DNA of 25,044 nt from GWC2-37-8 sp964485555 (lineage in GTDB: Bacteria; Patescibacteriota; Minisyncoccia; Moranbacterales; GWC2-37-73). The notes below the pieces were generated by a model, which did no database searches, was not told the origin of the DNA, and worked only from the letters and a program-made list of their open reading frames with translations. The stretch is from contig CAZAJN010000083.1 in the NCBI GenBank assembly GCA_964485555.1, forward strand, positions 1-25,044. Reading direction: 5' to 3'. The translations under genes were made by a program, and so were the position numbers. Shown here in pieces: positions 1-6,484 of this stretch (positions are counted from its first letter, which is position 1; each line of letters starts with the position of its first letter).

Positions 1-66
1 GGAGCAGGATGGTTTGTTTGGGGATGGGTAAGAAATATATATGATAACAATGCGAATTTATTATGA
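1..66 (+). CDS. 3' end of a truncated coding frame at the window edge (uncertain)
   Basis: Frame 1 is open from the first base and gives 21 residues (start GAGWFVWGWV) before a TGA. A second short frame begins at ATG 41 and runs to a TAA at 127; its 28 residues (IYYEKGIEAVEHIIAAKR near the end) look at least as protein-like. Either may be the tail of a gene lying to the left, or the two could be halves of one frame broken by a shift. No family is recognised, and the call is weak because so little is visible. Confidence 0.25.
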   Translation, partial: GAGWFVWGWVRNIYDNNANLL

Positions 67-138
67 AAAAGGAATTGAAGCGGTTGAGCATATAATTGCG
101 GCAAAAAGAGAAAAAAATTTATTTTAACATGATCTCGC

Positions 139-178
139 CGAAAAAAAAAAAAGCAAGGGTATTGGGGCGGCACCTTTT
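139..178 (-). terminator. Probable terminator of glyS
   Basis: On the minus strand, 18 nt after the glyS stop, a weak imperfect stem (AAGGT...ACCCTT) is followed by a run of twelve T (plus-strand A tract at about 141-152). The T tract is strong but the stem is poor, so the call is tentative. Confidence 0.4.
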
Positions 179-195
179 GAGTGTATTTTATTTTG

Positions 196-1584
196 CTACT
201 TCAAATTCTTCGCGAAAAACTCTGGAAGCTCAGCAATCTTGATCCTTTCCTGCTTCATTGTGTCGCGGTCGCGAACAGTCACAGTTTCATCCTCCAAGGA
301 ATCAAAGTCGACAGTCACACAATATGGCGTTCCGATTTCATCTTGGCGACGATATCTTTTTCCGACATTTCCATTGTCATCGAACTCGCACATGAAATCC
401 ATTTTCAAAGTGTCGAAAATTTCCTTCGCTTTTGCAACCAATTCCGGTTTGTTTTTCATGAGCGGGAAAACAGCCACCTTCACAGGCGCAATAGCTTTTG
501 GAAATTTCATCACAATTCTTTTTTCTCCACCATCCAATTCTTCTTCATTATAAGCGGAAAGAAGTGAAACTAAGATGCTGCGATCAAGCCCAAAAGTTGG
601 TTCCAAAACATGTGGCACATAGCGCTCATTCTTTTCTTGATCATAATACTCCAATTTCTGACCAGAAAATTTAGCATGTTGAGTAAGGTCAAAATTGCCC
701 CGATGCGCAAGTCCGAAAAGCTCCTTGAATCCAAATGGGAATCTATATTCTATATCAATCGTTTTCTGAGAATAGTGAGAGAGTTTTTCCTTTGCATGTT
801 CATAACGTCGTATGTCTTCTTTTTTGGCTCCCAATTCCATAACAAATTCTTCTTGCTCAACCAACCATTGCTCGAACATTTCTTCCCATTTGGCTTCGGG
901 ATGAATAAAATATTCAATTTCCATCTGCTCGAATTCTCTCAAGCGAAAAGTAAAGTTTCCAGCTACAATTTCATTTCTAAATGCTTTTCCAATTTGCGCT
1001 ACACCAAATGGAATCTTCATGCGAGTTGAATCCAAAACGTTTTTGAATTCAATAAAAATAGCTCCGGCAGTTTCAGGTCTAAGATATGCAATTTCCTCAG
1101 CTGACCCATCGGTAGTATTAAGCTGAGTTTTAAACATCATATTGAAGTTTCTAACTTCAGACCAGTTTGATTTCTTACAAGCCGGACATGGGACTTTTTG
1201 CTCATCTAAAACTTTTTTCATTTCATCCAGCTTTCCCTCCATATCAATTCCAGTCGCATCTTCGACTAAGTGATCTGCGCGAAATCTTTTCTTGCACTCC
1301 TTGCAATCAACAAGGGCATCATTAAATCCGGCAATATGACCAGATGCCTCCCAAAGACGTGGATTCAAAATAATGGGCCCATCAATACCCATAATATTTT
1401 CACGAGTTTGCACAAACTTTTTCCACCAAAGCTTCTTGATGTTATTTTTCAGCTCCGATCCGTATGGTCCATAAGTATATGAATTTGCAAATCCTCCATA
1501 GATCTCAGATCCGGGAAAAACAAATCCGCGACGTTTTGAAAGTGAAACAATATCTTCCATGGTTACTTTTTTTTCTTCAGTCAT
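196..1584 (-). CDS. glyS: Glycyl-tRNA synthetase, dimeric (eukaryote/archaeal-like) type
   Basis: This enzyme charges tRNA-Gly with glycine in the cytoplasm. The 462-residue protein is the single-chain alpha2 type, not the alpha2beta2 glyQ/glyS type. The N-terminal block (about residues 12-60, RRGFVFPGSEIYGGFANSYT) begins the class II catalytic core. Two CxxC pairs (C94/C97 and C133/C136) fit a zinc-ribbon insertion. Motif 2 is near 200-226 (AFRNEI ... LREFEQMEIEYF) and motif 3 near 327-340 (LEPTFGLDRSIL). The last ~100 residues (from APVKVAVFPL) form the anticodon-binding domain with the GKRYRRQDEIGTP signature. The start ATG at 1584 directly precedes MTEEKKVTMEDIV. The gene stands alone behind a T-box leader on the same strand, so glycine starvation probably controls it. 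A short inverted-repeat element lies between the leader terminator and the start codon. Confidence 0.97.
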   Translation of the reverse strand: MTEEKKVTMEDIVSLSKRRGFVFPGSEIYGGFANSYTYGPYGSELKNNIKKLWWKKFVQTRENIMGIDGPIILNPRLWEASGHIAGFNDALVDCKECKKRFRADHLVEDATGIDMEGKLDEMKKVLDEQKVPCPACKKSNWSEVRNFNMMFKTQLNTTDGSAEEIAYLRPETAGAIFIEFKNVLDSTRMKIPFGVAQIGKAFRNEIVAGNFTFRLREFEQMEIEYFIHPEAKWEEMFEQWLVEQEEFVMELGAKKEDIRRYEHAKEKLSHYSQKTIDIEYRFPFGFKELFGLAHRGNFDLTQHAKFSGQKLEYYDQEKNERYVPHVLEPTFGLDRSILVSLLSAYNEEELDGGEKRIVMKFPKAIAPVKVAVFPLMKNKPELVAKAKEIFDTLKMDFMCEFDDNGNVGKRYRRQDEIGTPYCVTVDFDSLEDETVTVRDRDTMKQERIKIAELPEFFAKNLK

Positions 1585-1592
1585 ATAGTTTT

Positions 1593-1689
1593 GTCATTCC
1601 GACCGTAGTGGAGCCTGCCTGCCGGTAGGCAGGGAATCTGAGCCTCTAACTCAGATCTCTCGATTCCGCTTCACTTCACTCGAGATGAC
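1593..1689. repeat. GTCAT...ATGAC-ended inverted-repeat element, copy 1
   Basis: A 97-nt segment starts GTCATTCCGACCGTAGTGGA and ends CTCGAGATGAC, so its ends form a short inverted repeat. Inside are a near-palindrome at 1614-1633 (CCTGCCTGCCGGTAGGCAGG) and a stem ATCTGAG/CTCAGAT. A shorter relative with the same ends and an AGATCTC(T)CGA core is at 6420-6480. No ORF or transposase is present; it looks like a small non-autonomous or REP-like element. It sits in the glyS 5' untranslated region. Confidence 0.7.
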
Positions 1690-1694
1690 ATTAA

Positions 1695-1868
1695 AAATAA
1701 AAAATAAAAAAACTCGTCCTGAATATACCAAAAAATGATACATTCGGGACGAGTTTCAAGAAACCCGCGGTTCCACCCGCATTTCCTGCCAAGCAGGACA
1801 ACTCAATTCAGCGAGAAGATTTGCTTTAGACAAGCGAAAAGGTGCCACCCTTCTCATCTCACTCACTT
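1695..1868 (-). promoter_or_regulatory. Glycine T-box riboswitch leader of glyS with a short Stem I
   Basis: On the minus strand the leader holds a canonical T-box block at 1764-1780 (GGGTGGAACCGCGGG). Next comes a competing terminator whose 5' arm (ACTCGTCCCGAATG) resembles that of the Bacillus glyQS leader as I recall it. The bulge TGGA would pair with the acceptor end of uncharged tRNA-Gly having discriminator U. Stem III is the 6-bp hairpin at 1784-1798. Upstream, 1813-1855 folds as a 6-bp base (GAGAAG/CTTCTC) with an internal loop holding GGTGGCACC and a small inner stem. GGC followed by A is the expected glycine specifier. The whole Stem I is about 43 nt. No long distal Stem I or Stem II/IIA/B is visible. 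Confidence 0.85.
1712..1754 (-). terminator. T-box regulated intrinsic terminator
   Basis: On the minus strand ACTCGTCC-C-GAATGTATC pairs with GGTATATTC-A-GGACGAGT (about 17 bp, one mismatch), followed by a long T-rich tract. Its 5' arm overlaps the region needed for the T-box antiterminator. Confidence 0.9.
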
Positions 1869-1874
1869 GTATCT

Positions 1875-1903
1875 ATTATACTCCTTTTGAAGGCAAATGT
1901 CAA
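1875..1903 (-). promoter_or_regulatory. Consensus sigma-70-type promoter for glyS
   Basis: On the minus strand a perfect -35 TTGACA (1903-1898) is separated by 17 nt from a perfect -10 TATAAT (1880-1875). Transcription would start near 1868, just before the T-box Stem I. Confidence 0.92.
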
Positions 1904-1910
1904 CAACCAC

Positions 1911-1939
1911 TTGACAAAATATGTTATTAATACTACAAT
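1911..1939 (+). promoter_or_regulatory. Promoter for the DEAD-box helicase gene
   Basis: TTGACA at 1911-1916, a 17-nt spacer, then TACAAT at 1934-1939. It is divergent from the glyS promoter, with only 7 nt between the two -35 boxes. A second possible -35 (TTGACT) lies just downstream. Confidence 0.8.
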
Positions 1940-1945
1940 TGACTT

Positions 1946-2145
1946 TTATGTTAATACTTTCGGTGTAGTTGGTGCCCTCGTGCGCAAGATTGCCTTCATT
2001 GTATCTAAACATAAAACAAATGGAACAAACTCACCATTTGTGTTGAGGCCAGACAGGCTCGACAAATTTAATTTTTTTGTGTTTAGATGCCTAAGAAAAA
2101 TCGCTGTTTCAGCGAGCTTTTCTTGTGGGATCTTCAACTACATAA
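1946..2145 (+). promoter_or_regulatory. Long structured 5' leader of the helicase mRNA
   Basis: About 200 nt separate the predicted transcription start from the ATG. Two nested perfect inverted repeats are present: ATCTAAACA (2003-2011) with TGTTTAGAT (2080-2088), and ACAAATGG (2016-2023) with CCATTTGT (2034-2041). A third hairpin, TCGCTGTTTCAGCGA followed by GCTTTTC (about 2099-2118), resembles an attenuator. Long structured leaders are known for cold-shock and autoregulated RNA helicase genes, so regulation by temperature or by the helicase itself is a reasonable inference. Confidence 0.6.
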
Positions 2146-3369
2146 ATGCCAAGCAGAAACTTCAAAGCCGGCAGTTCACGCCCGGCGCGCTCAAGAGCGC
2201 CCTTCCAAGGTGGACAAAAAAACAAGTTCAATAATGGCGGAGGAAACAAAAAACGATTCAAGGGCAACTTTATTGATGCTTCAAGATTCGTGAACAAAGC
2301 TGTTCCTCAAGCAGAAGAAGTGAAATACGTGCCAGACACTATTTTCTCCGATTTCCCTATCAATGAGGCGATCAAGAAAACTATTGCAGCTCGTGGATTT
2401 GAACATCCGACACCAATTCAAGACAAAACCATCAACCACATCCTTGAAGGAAAAGATTTGATCGGTCTTGCAAACACTGGAACTGGAAAAACCGGAGCCT
2501 TCTTGATTCCAATGCTTCATAAAATCATGAAGAACCCAAGTGAGAAATTGCTCGTGGTTGTTCCTACTCGCGAACTAGCGATCCAGATCCAAGAAGAATT
2601 CAGAGCTTTTGCTCAAGGTCTTCGCATCGGATCCGTGGTTGTGGTTGGTGGAGCAAACATCAGAACCCAAATCGATTGCCTTCGCTCACGCTACAATGTT
2701 GTGATTGGAACACCAGGAAGACTCAAGGATCTGATCCAAAGAAAAAACCTCAACCTTGCAAGCTTCGGAAACGTTGTTCTTGATGAGGCTGACCGCATGC
2801 TCGACATGGGATTCATTCCTGATGTGAAATATCTTCTTTCTTTGGTGAACGAAAAAAGACAGACATTATTTTTCTCAGCCACACTTGCGCCAGAAATTGA
2901 AAATCTGATCAAAGACTTCTTGACTGACCCAATCAGGGTTTCAATCAAAACTCGCGAAACAAGCGCCAACATCGATCAAGATGTCGTCCGCATGAAACCA
3001 GGAGAAGATAAGATTGAAGTTTTGCAAGATCTTCTTCGCAAGGCAAATTTCTCCAAAGTTTTGATTTTCTCAAGAACTAAACATGGTGCTGAGAAACTTT
3101 CTCACATCTTGCACAAAAACGGATTCAAAGCTGAATCTATTCATGGAGACAAATCTCACGCAAAACGTCAGAAGGCTTTGAAACTTTTCAAGGAAAACTA
3201 TGTCGATATTCTGGTTGCTACAGATGTGGCTGCTCGCGGATTGGACATCCCTGATGTTTCACATGTCATCAACTTCGACGTGCCTGCAACTTATGACGAC
3301 TATGTGCACCGAATAGGACGCACCGGTCGCGCAGGAAAAACAGGAGTCGCTTTGACTTTCATCGGATAA
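2146..3369 (+). CDS. DEAD-box ATP-dependent RNA helicase (RhlE/CsdA-like core)
   Basis: This is an ATP-driven RNA unwinding enzyme, probably acting in ribosome assembly or mRNA turnover. The 407 residues hold the full set of motifs: Q motif (FEHPTPIQ, about 85-92), motif I (ANTGTGKT, 109-116), Ia (PTREL), Ib (TPGR), motif II DEAD (213-216), motif III SAT (244-246), then IFSRT, VATDVAARGLDIP and HRIGRTGRAG in the second RecA-like domain. The first ~45 residues are basic and rich in R, G, N and K, a likely RNA-binding tail. The protein stops soon after the last motif, so it lacks the C-terminal domains of DeaD or DbpA. No strong ribosome-binding site precedes the ATG. It stands alone between its leader and a strong hairpin terminator. 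Confidence 0.95.
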   Translation: MPSRNFKAGSSRPARSRAPFQGGQKNKFNNGGGNKKRFKGNFIDASRFVNKAVPQAEEVKYVPDTIFSDFPINEAIKKTIAARGFEHPTPIQDKTINHILEGKDLIGLANTGTGKTGAFLIPMLHKIMKNPSEKLLVVVPTRELAIQIQEEFRAFAQGLRIGSVVVVGGANIRTQIDCLRSRYNVVIGTPGRLKDLIQRKNLNLASFGNVVLDEADRMLDMGFIPDVKYLLSLVNEKRQTLFFSATLAPEIENLIKDFLTDPIRVSIKTRETSANIDQDVVRMKPGEDKIEVLQDLLRKANFSKVLIFSRTKHGAEKLSHILHKNGFKAESIHGDKSHAKRQKALKLFKENYVDILVATDVAARGLDIPDVSHVINFDVPATYDDYVHRIGRTGRAGKTGVALTFIG

Positions 3370-3390
3370 TAATCAGCTTCTCAATCAGCT

Positions 3391-3416
3391 TCTTAGGCAT
3401 TAGCTTTTTAGCTTTT
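3391..3416. repeat. TTAGGCATTAGCTTTTTAGC-type short repeat, copy 1
   Basis: A sequence of about 24 nt just after the helicase stop is nearly identical to one upstream of rpmG (about 23717-23743). Both contain tandem AGCTTTTTAGCTT units. Function is unknown; it may reflect slippage in low-complexity spacer DNA. Confidence 0.4.
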
Positions 3417-3440
3417 CAGGTAAGATAAGACTAAAGAACA

Positions 3441-3470
3441 ATAAAAAACAAGGCCGACCTTGTTTTTTAT
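3441..3470. terminator. Bidirectional intrinsic terminator after the helicase
   Basis: A perfect 13-bp stem (ATAAAAAACAAGG / CCTTGTTTTTTAT) with loop CCGA and a T-rich tail in both orientations. It lies between the convergent ends of the helicase and the SPW gene. Confidence 0.9.
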
Positions 3471-3497
3471 TTTTCATTAATTCCTAATTTCTGCTCG

Positions 3498-3887
3498 CTA
3501 CCTCATTCTTGGATGATGACTCTGGCCGTGTCCCATTGTTGAAGATGAAGACATGCCAGCCCAGATAGCTGTAGCAAGAATGACTATACCCACAATGATG
3601 CTGTTCCACAAAACTGCTGCTGCCATCCCGGTCACGAAGATAGGCGTAACCAGAAGCCATACTCCCAAAATACCATTCACCCAACTTGCCCAAAGTGATT
3701 GTTCTACGGAGTATAGACCTGCCAATGATACAATCACCACCAAAAGTCCAACAATAAACTCGTTGCTGGAAAATCCCAAACTCATGAAATAAGAAGAGAG
3801 GATCAGCCAAAAACCAGCAAGCGCGCTGATTCCGTTAGCTGTCTTTACTTGGGCTACTTGAATGTCATCTGTTTTTTGTTCGCGCAT
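3498..3887 (-). CDS. SPW-repeat-type small membrane protein
   Basis: A 129-residue integral membrane protein with four hydrophobic segments arranged as two similar halves: GISALAGFWLILSSYFMSLG then SWVNGILGVWLLVTPIFVTG, each followed by a segment like WNSIIVGIVILATAIWAG. This matches the SPW repeat family, whose function is unknown. The tail is polar and rich in S, H, G and M. A GTG at 3896 could start the frame, but the GGAGGTGA ribosome-binding site overlaps it and sits about 8 nt before ATG 3887, so 3887 is preferred. Neighbours are a PAP2 phosphatase gene upstream on the same strand and, convergently, the helicase. Confidence 0.8.
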   Translation of the reverse strand: MREQKTDDIQVAQVKTANGISALAGFWLILSSYFMSLGFSSNEFIVGLLVVIVSLAGLYSVEQSLWASWVNGILGVWLLVTPIFVTGMAAAVLWNSIIVGIVILATAIWAGMSSSSTMGHGQSHHPRMR

Positions 3888-4018
3888 ATATTTCACCTCC
3901 TCTCATTTCTATTATCCAAACGATATGTTCAGATAAAAAATAATTTAGAAAACCATAATCTTTCCCTCATATCCCTTAATACAACAATGCATGTGAAAAA
4001 ATTCTTGTGCTATAAGCA

Positions 4019-4048
4019 AAAAACAAACCCTGGAATGGATTTGTTTTT
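4019..4048 (-). terminator. Probable terminator of the PAP2 gene
   Basis: The inverted repeat AAACAAACC / GGATTTGTTT has one bulged base. Read on the minus strand it is followed by a T-rich run. It lies 24 nt past the PAP2 stop. Confidence 0.6.
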
Positions 4049-4071
4049 CAACATCTGCAATTTCAGCTAAG

Positions 4072-4551
4072 CTACTTTTTAGCTCGCAAAGCAATCGGCA
4101 AAAGAAATTTATAGGTCAAAAAAGAAACAACTGAAACAATGACCATGCTTCCAACTATGTCAGTTGCGTGATGCACGCCAGCCAGCACCCTGGAAACTCC
4201 CACCAGGATTGCCACGCCAGCCAACACAGCTCCTTTTTTCTTATCAAAAAGCAAGATGATCCCAGCCAAGCCACTTGCAAGCAAAGTGTGATCTGACGGG
4301 AAACCATTGTCTGCAGCATGTGGAATTAGCGACGTGAAATTTCCGACCACGAACGGACGCGCGTCGTAATAGAAATATGATGAGATTTTAGCCGCCACAT
4401 AAGAAAGCGGAAGAGCGATGATCGCAAAAACAATCGTCCTTCGCTTGCTTTCACGTGATAAACTCAAAAAATACAGACCAGCAAAAACAATGGCAAAAAA
4501 TATCAGATATTTTGCCCCAAAAATTATTAGCATGTCTTGAAAATTTTCCAT
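4072..4551 (-). CDS. PAP2-superfamily phosphatase, probable undecaprenyl-diphosphatase (BcrC-like)
   Basis: This probably dephosphorylates undecaprenyl diphosphate on the outer membrane face, recycling the lipid carrier for peptidoglycan. The 159-residue multi-spanning protein has the three PAP2 signatures: C1 as K55 ... R65-P66 (the K-to-RP spacing is wider than the textbook KX6RP), C2 as P85-S-D-H88, the PSDH form also seen in BcrC proteins, and C3 as S120-R121 ... H127/H128 ... D131. Hydrophobic helices fill most of the rest (about 8-30, 38-60, 92-104, 108-120, 133-152). It appears monocistronic behind its own promoter. Other PAP2 lipid phosphatases cannot be excluded. Confidence 0.88.
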   Translation of the reverse strand: MENFQDMLIIFGAKYLIFFAIVFAGLYFLSLSRESKRRTIVFAIIALPLSYVAAKISSYFYYDARPFVVGNFTSLIPHAADNGFPSDHTLLASGLAGIILLFDKKKGAVLAGVAILVGVSRVLAGVHHATDIVGSMVIVSVVSFLTYKFLLPIALRAKK

Positions 4552-4641
4552 ATCAAACTTTTTTATTCTTTAGAACTTACGCGCTTGAAAAGTTTTCATG
4601 CAAATATGAAAAGTAAACGCGTACGTCCTATTCTTAAAGCA

Positions 4642-4670
4642 ATATTAGCAATTTATCGAACTTATTGCAA
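4642..4670 (-). promoter_or_regulatory. Promoter for the PAP2 gene
   Basis: On the minus strand TTGCAA (4670-4665), a 17-nt spacer and TAATAT (4647-4642). The predicted 5' leader of about 85 nt contains the inverted repeat CTTTTCAT / ATGAAAAC around 4593-4614. Confidence 0.65.
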
Positions 4671-4674
4671 CAAG

Positions 4675-4688
4675 TATTCCTAGGAATA
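4675..4688. promoter_or_regulatory. Perfect 14-bp palindrome between divergent genes (candidate operator)
   Basis: TATTCCTAGGAATA is a perfect palindrome immediately upstream of the -35 box of the PAP2 promoter and 52 nt before the KGG gene. It could bind a dimeric regulator serving either gene. Only the sequence symmetry supports this. Confidence 0.4.
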
Positions 4689-4739
4689 TTTGCACACTGT
4701 CCTTGTATTATCGAATAAGAAAGGAGGTGAAAAAAATTT

Positions 4740-4958
4740 ATGGCAAATGAAAAAAGAGGATTGGCTAGCGCCAGCGAAAGAACCAGGGAACAAGTCGCCA
4801 GAAAAGGTGGACAAGCAGTCAGTCAGGACAGACAACACATGTCTGACATAGGAAAAAAGGGTGGGCAAGCGGTCAGCCAAGACAGGCAACACATGTCTGA
4901 TATCGGAAAAAAAGGTGGGCAAGCTTCACACTCAGGCGAAAGACCATCCAATCAGTAA
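4740..4958 (+). CDS. KGG-repeat stress-induced protein (GsiB/YciG-like)
   Basis: A 72-residue, highly hydrophilic protein built of near-tandem units of about 21 residues centred on RKGGQAVSQDRQHMSDIGKK, ending KKGGQASHSGE. This is the KGG motif of stress-induced bacterial proteins such as B. subtilis GsiB and E. coli YciG, which are LEA-like. It is probably an intrinsically disordered cytoplasmic protein made under desiccation or general stress. The unit is repeated almost verbatim at DNA level (about 4801-4920), so recent duplication or copy-number change is likely. A strong ribosome-binding site (AGGAGGTGA) lies 9 nt before the ATG. A small Lmo0937-type membrane protein, another stress-linked family, follows. 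Confidence 0.9.
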   Translation: MANEKRGLASASERTREQVARKGGQAVSQDRQHMSDIGKKGGQAVSQDRQHMSDIGKKGGQASHSGERPSNQ

Positions 4959-4986
4959 TTCATATTTTCAAGGCTATTGATGAGAC

Positions 4987-5022
4987 AATTTAAAGCAGGT
5001 CCTATTGCGACCCGCTTTAAAT
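4987..5022 (+). terminator. Hairpin after the KGG gene, probable terminator
   Basis: The inverted repeat AATTTAAAGC(A)GGTC / GACC(C)GCTTTAAATT is a strong stem, but the following tract (ATTATTTC) is only moderately T-rich. Confidence 0.6.
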
Positions 5023-5117
5023 TATTTCTCGACACTCTTCATTGTAAATATTTTATCGTTCGGAATATCATCAACATCTTATTGTAGTATTAAACATAAT
5101 CAATAACAAACAATTGT

Positions 5118-5264
5118 ATGCTTTGGACAATTGCTGCAATATTATTAATACTTTGGCTGATCGGGAATCTGTCCGCCTACACACTAGGAGGACTTATCCA
5201 TATCCTCTTGGCTGTTGCCATCGTTTTGATAATCGTCAGGCTAGTGCAAGGGCGCTCGATTTAG
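5118..5264 (+). CDS. Lmo0937-family (DUF5670) mini membrane protein
   Basis: A 48-residue protein beginning MLWTIAAILLILWLIGNLS. It has two hydrophobic helices split by the glycine-rich turn YTLGGLIHIL and ends in a basic tail (RLVQGRSI). Length and the WTIA.ILLILWLIG...YTLGGLIHILL pattern match the widespread Lmo0937 family, often found near stress genes and of unknown function. It falls below usual gene-calling length limits but has a clean ATG and a full-length match. It follows the KGG stress gene on the same strand and has a terminator after it. Confidence 0.85.
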   Translation: MLWTIAAILLILWLIGNLSAYTLGGLIHILLAVAIVLIIVRLVQGRSI

Positions 5265-5288
5265 AGTGACGACAATGAACATCTTCAC

Positions 5289-5316
5289 AAAAGCCGGTTT
5301 TCACCGACCAGCTTTT
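5289..5316 (+). terminator. Terminator after the mini membrane protein
   Basis: Stem AAAAGC/GCTTTT with an inner CGGT/ACCG helix and a small bulge, followed by a T tract (GCTTTTTTATG). Confidence 0.65.
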
Positions 5317-5344
5317 TTATGTAAACAAAAAATCCGTTTACGCG

Positions 5345-5350
5345 TATAAT
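5345..5350 (+). promoter_or_regulatory. -10 box for the alpha/beta hydrolase gene
   Basis: A perfect TATAAT 30 nt before the ATG. The expected -35 position holds only weak matches (around GTAAAC), so the promoter may need an activator or be weak. Confidence 0.45.
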
Positions 5351-5379
5351 ATTAGCAAGACACTTTTTAAGCAAAAATC

Positions 5380-6414
5380 ATGAAAAAAATCCTGATCCCC
5401 TTTTTCCTAATCATTGTTTTTTCAGTAGCGTCTTTTTTGTTTTTCAAAAATAATCCTATTGAGAAGTCCTACCAAGCCGCAGACACACAAAGCACGCAAA
5501 AGGAAGGTCCAGCTCCTGAAATTAACAAGACTTACCCCGATTCCATCCCAATCATGTCAGAAAAAGAATTTACCGGAAGCGATTTGAAATTGGAAAAAGT
5601 CCTAGCTACAAATGAATCCTATACGCGCTATCACATAACCTACAAAAGCGAAGGTTTCAAAATATCCGGCATCATGAATGTTCCCCAAGGAAATGGTCCC
5701 TTCCCTATTTTAATCCTGAATCATGGATATATTGATCCGAAAAACTACACCAATGGACAAGGTCTGAAAAGAGAGCAGGACTATTTTGCGCGCAATGGGT
5801 ATGTCGTTTTGCATAGCGATTATCGCAATCATGCTCAATCTGATTTTGATCAAAACAACGAGGTTCGTCCGCGCAGCGGATATGTTGAAGATGTACTCAA
5901 TGCCATCAGCGCTCTCAAAAATTCCGAACTTACTTTTTTGGACAAGGAAAACATTGGCATGCTCGGTCACTCGATGGGCGGCGGAATAACGCTCAACGTC
6001 ATGGTGACAAAACCTGAGATAGCCAAGGCATACGCGCTTCTTGCGCCTATAAATTCAGACTACAAAGAAAACTTTGACAGATGGGTGGTCAATGATTGGC
6101 CAGAGGAAATCGCGCAGCAGTTCTATCAAATATACGGAACATACAAAGAAAATCCCGAGGCTTGGAAAAGTCTTTCGGCTAAATATTATTTCGACAAAGT
6201 CGCATCGCCCGTCATGCTTCACCAAGGCGCCCTGGATGAAGATGTTCCAGTTGAATGGTCACGGGAACTTAATGATTTGCTAAAACAAGAAAACAAAAAT
6301 ATTGCATATTTCGAATACCCCAACGAAGGTCACACATTCATCAACGCGCAACCTGTTGTCATGGAAAGAACGTTGAAATTTTTTGATGAAAATCTGAAAC
6401 AAGATCAGCAATGA
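5380..6414 (+). CDS. Secreted/membrane-anchored alpha/beta hydrolase (S9 peptidase / dienelactone-hydrolase-like)
   Basis: A serine hydrolase with an N-terminal export signal, hydrolysing an ester or peptide substrate that the sequence does not reveal. Residues 1-22 (MKKILIPFFLIIVFSVASFL) form an uncleaved anchor or signal peptide; a polar linker follows to about 60. The hydrolase fold starts near 80. Visible elements are the oxyanion strand with H115-G116 (LILNHGY), the nucleophile elbow G196-H-S198-M-G200-G201, a candidate acid D286 or D288 in HQGALDEDVP, and the catalytic H318 in NEGHTF. The 344-residue length fits the family. It stands alone, with a TATAAT box upstream and a small inverted-repeat element just after the stop. 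Closest families by eye are BAAT/acyl hydrolases and prolyl oligopeptidase-like enzymes. Confidence 0.88.
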   Translation: MKKILIPFFLIIVFSVASFLFFKNNPIEKSYQAADTQSTQKEGPAPEINKTYPDSIPIMSEKEFTGSDLKLEKVLATNESYTRYHITYKSEGFKISGIMNVPQGNGPFPILILNHGYIDPKNYTNGQGLKREQDYFARNGYVVLHSDYRNHAQSDFDQNNEVRPRSGYVEDVLNAISALKNSELTFLDKENIGMLGHSMGGGITLNVMVTKPEIAKAYALLAPINSDYKENFDRWVVNDWPEEIAQQFYQIYGTYKENPEAWKSLSAKYYFDKVASPVMLHQGALDEDVPVEWSRELNDLLKQENKNIAYFEYPNEGHTFINAQPVVMERTLKFFDENLKQDQQ

Positions 6415-6419
6415 TTTTT

Positions 6420-6480
6420 GTCATGCTGAATTTATTTCAGCATCTCGCAATTCAAGATCTCGAAACTAGTTCGCGATGAC
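6420..6480. repeat. GTCAT...ATGAC-ended inverted-repeat element, copy 2
   Basis: A 61-nt segment starting GTCATGCTGAATTTATTTCA and ending TTCGCGATGAC. It contains the stem GCTGAA/TTCAGC and an AGATCTCGA core shared with the element at 1593-1689. It lies between two convergent genes and could also end transcription. It is a non-coding REP- or MITE-like element. Confidence 0.6.
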
Positions 6481-6484
6481 GTAA

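Noticed and set aside
1842..2297. Short frames on both strands in the helicase leader
   Set aside because: They cross promoters and hairpins, lack ribosome-binding sites and match no family; the leader function explains the region better.
4801..4930. Near-tandem repeats that could be taken for a small CRISPR array
   Set aside because: The repeats are in frame and encode the KGG units of a stress protein; there are no unique spacers or cas genes.
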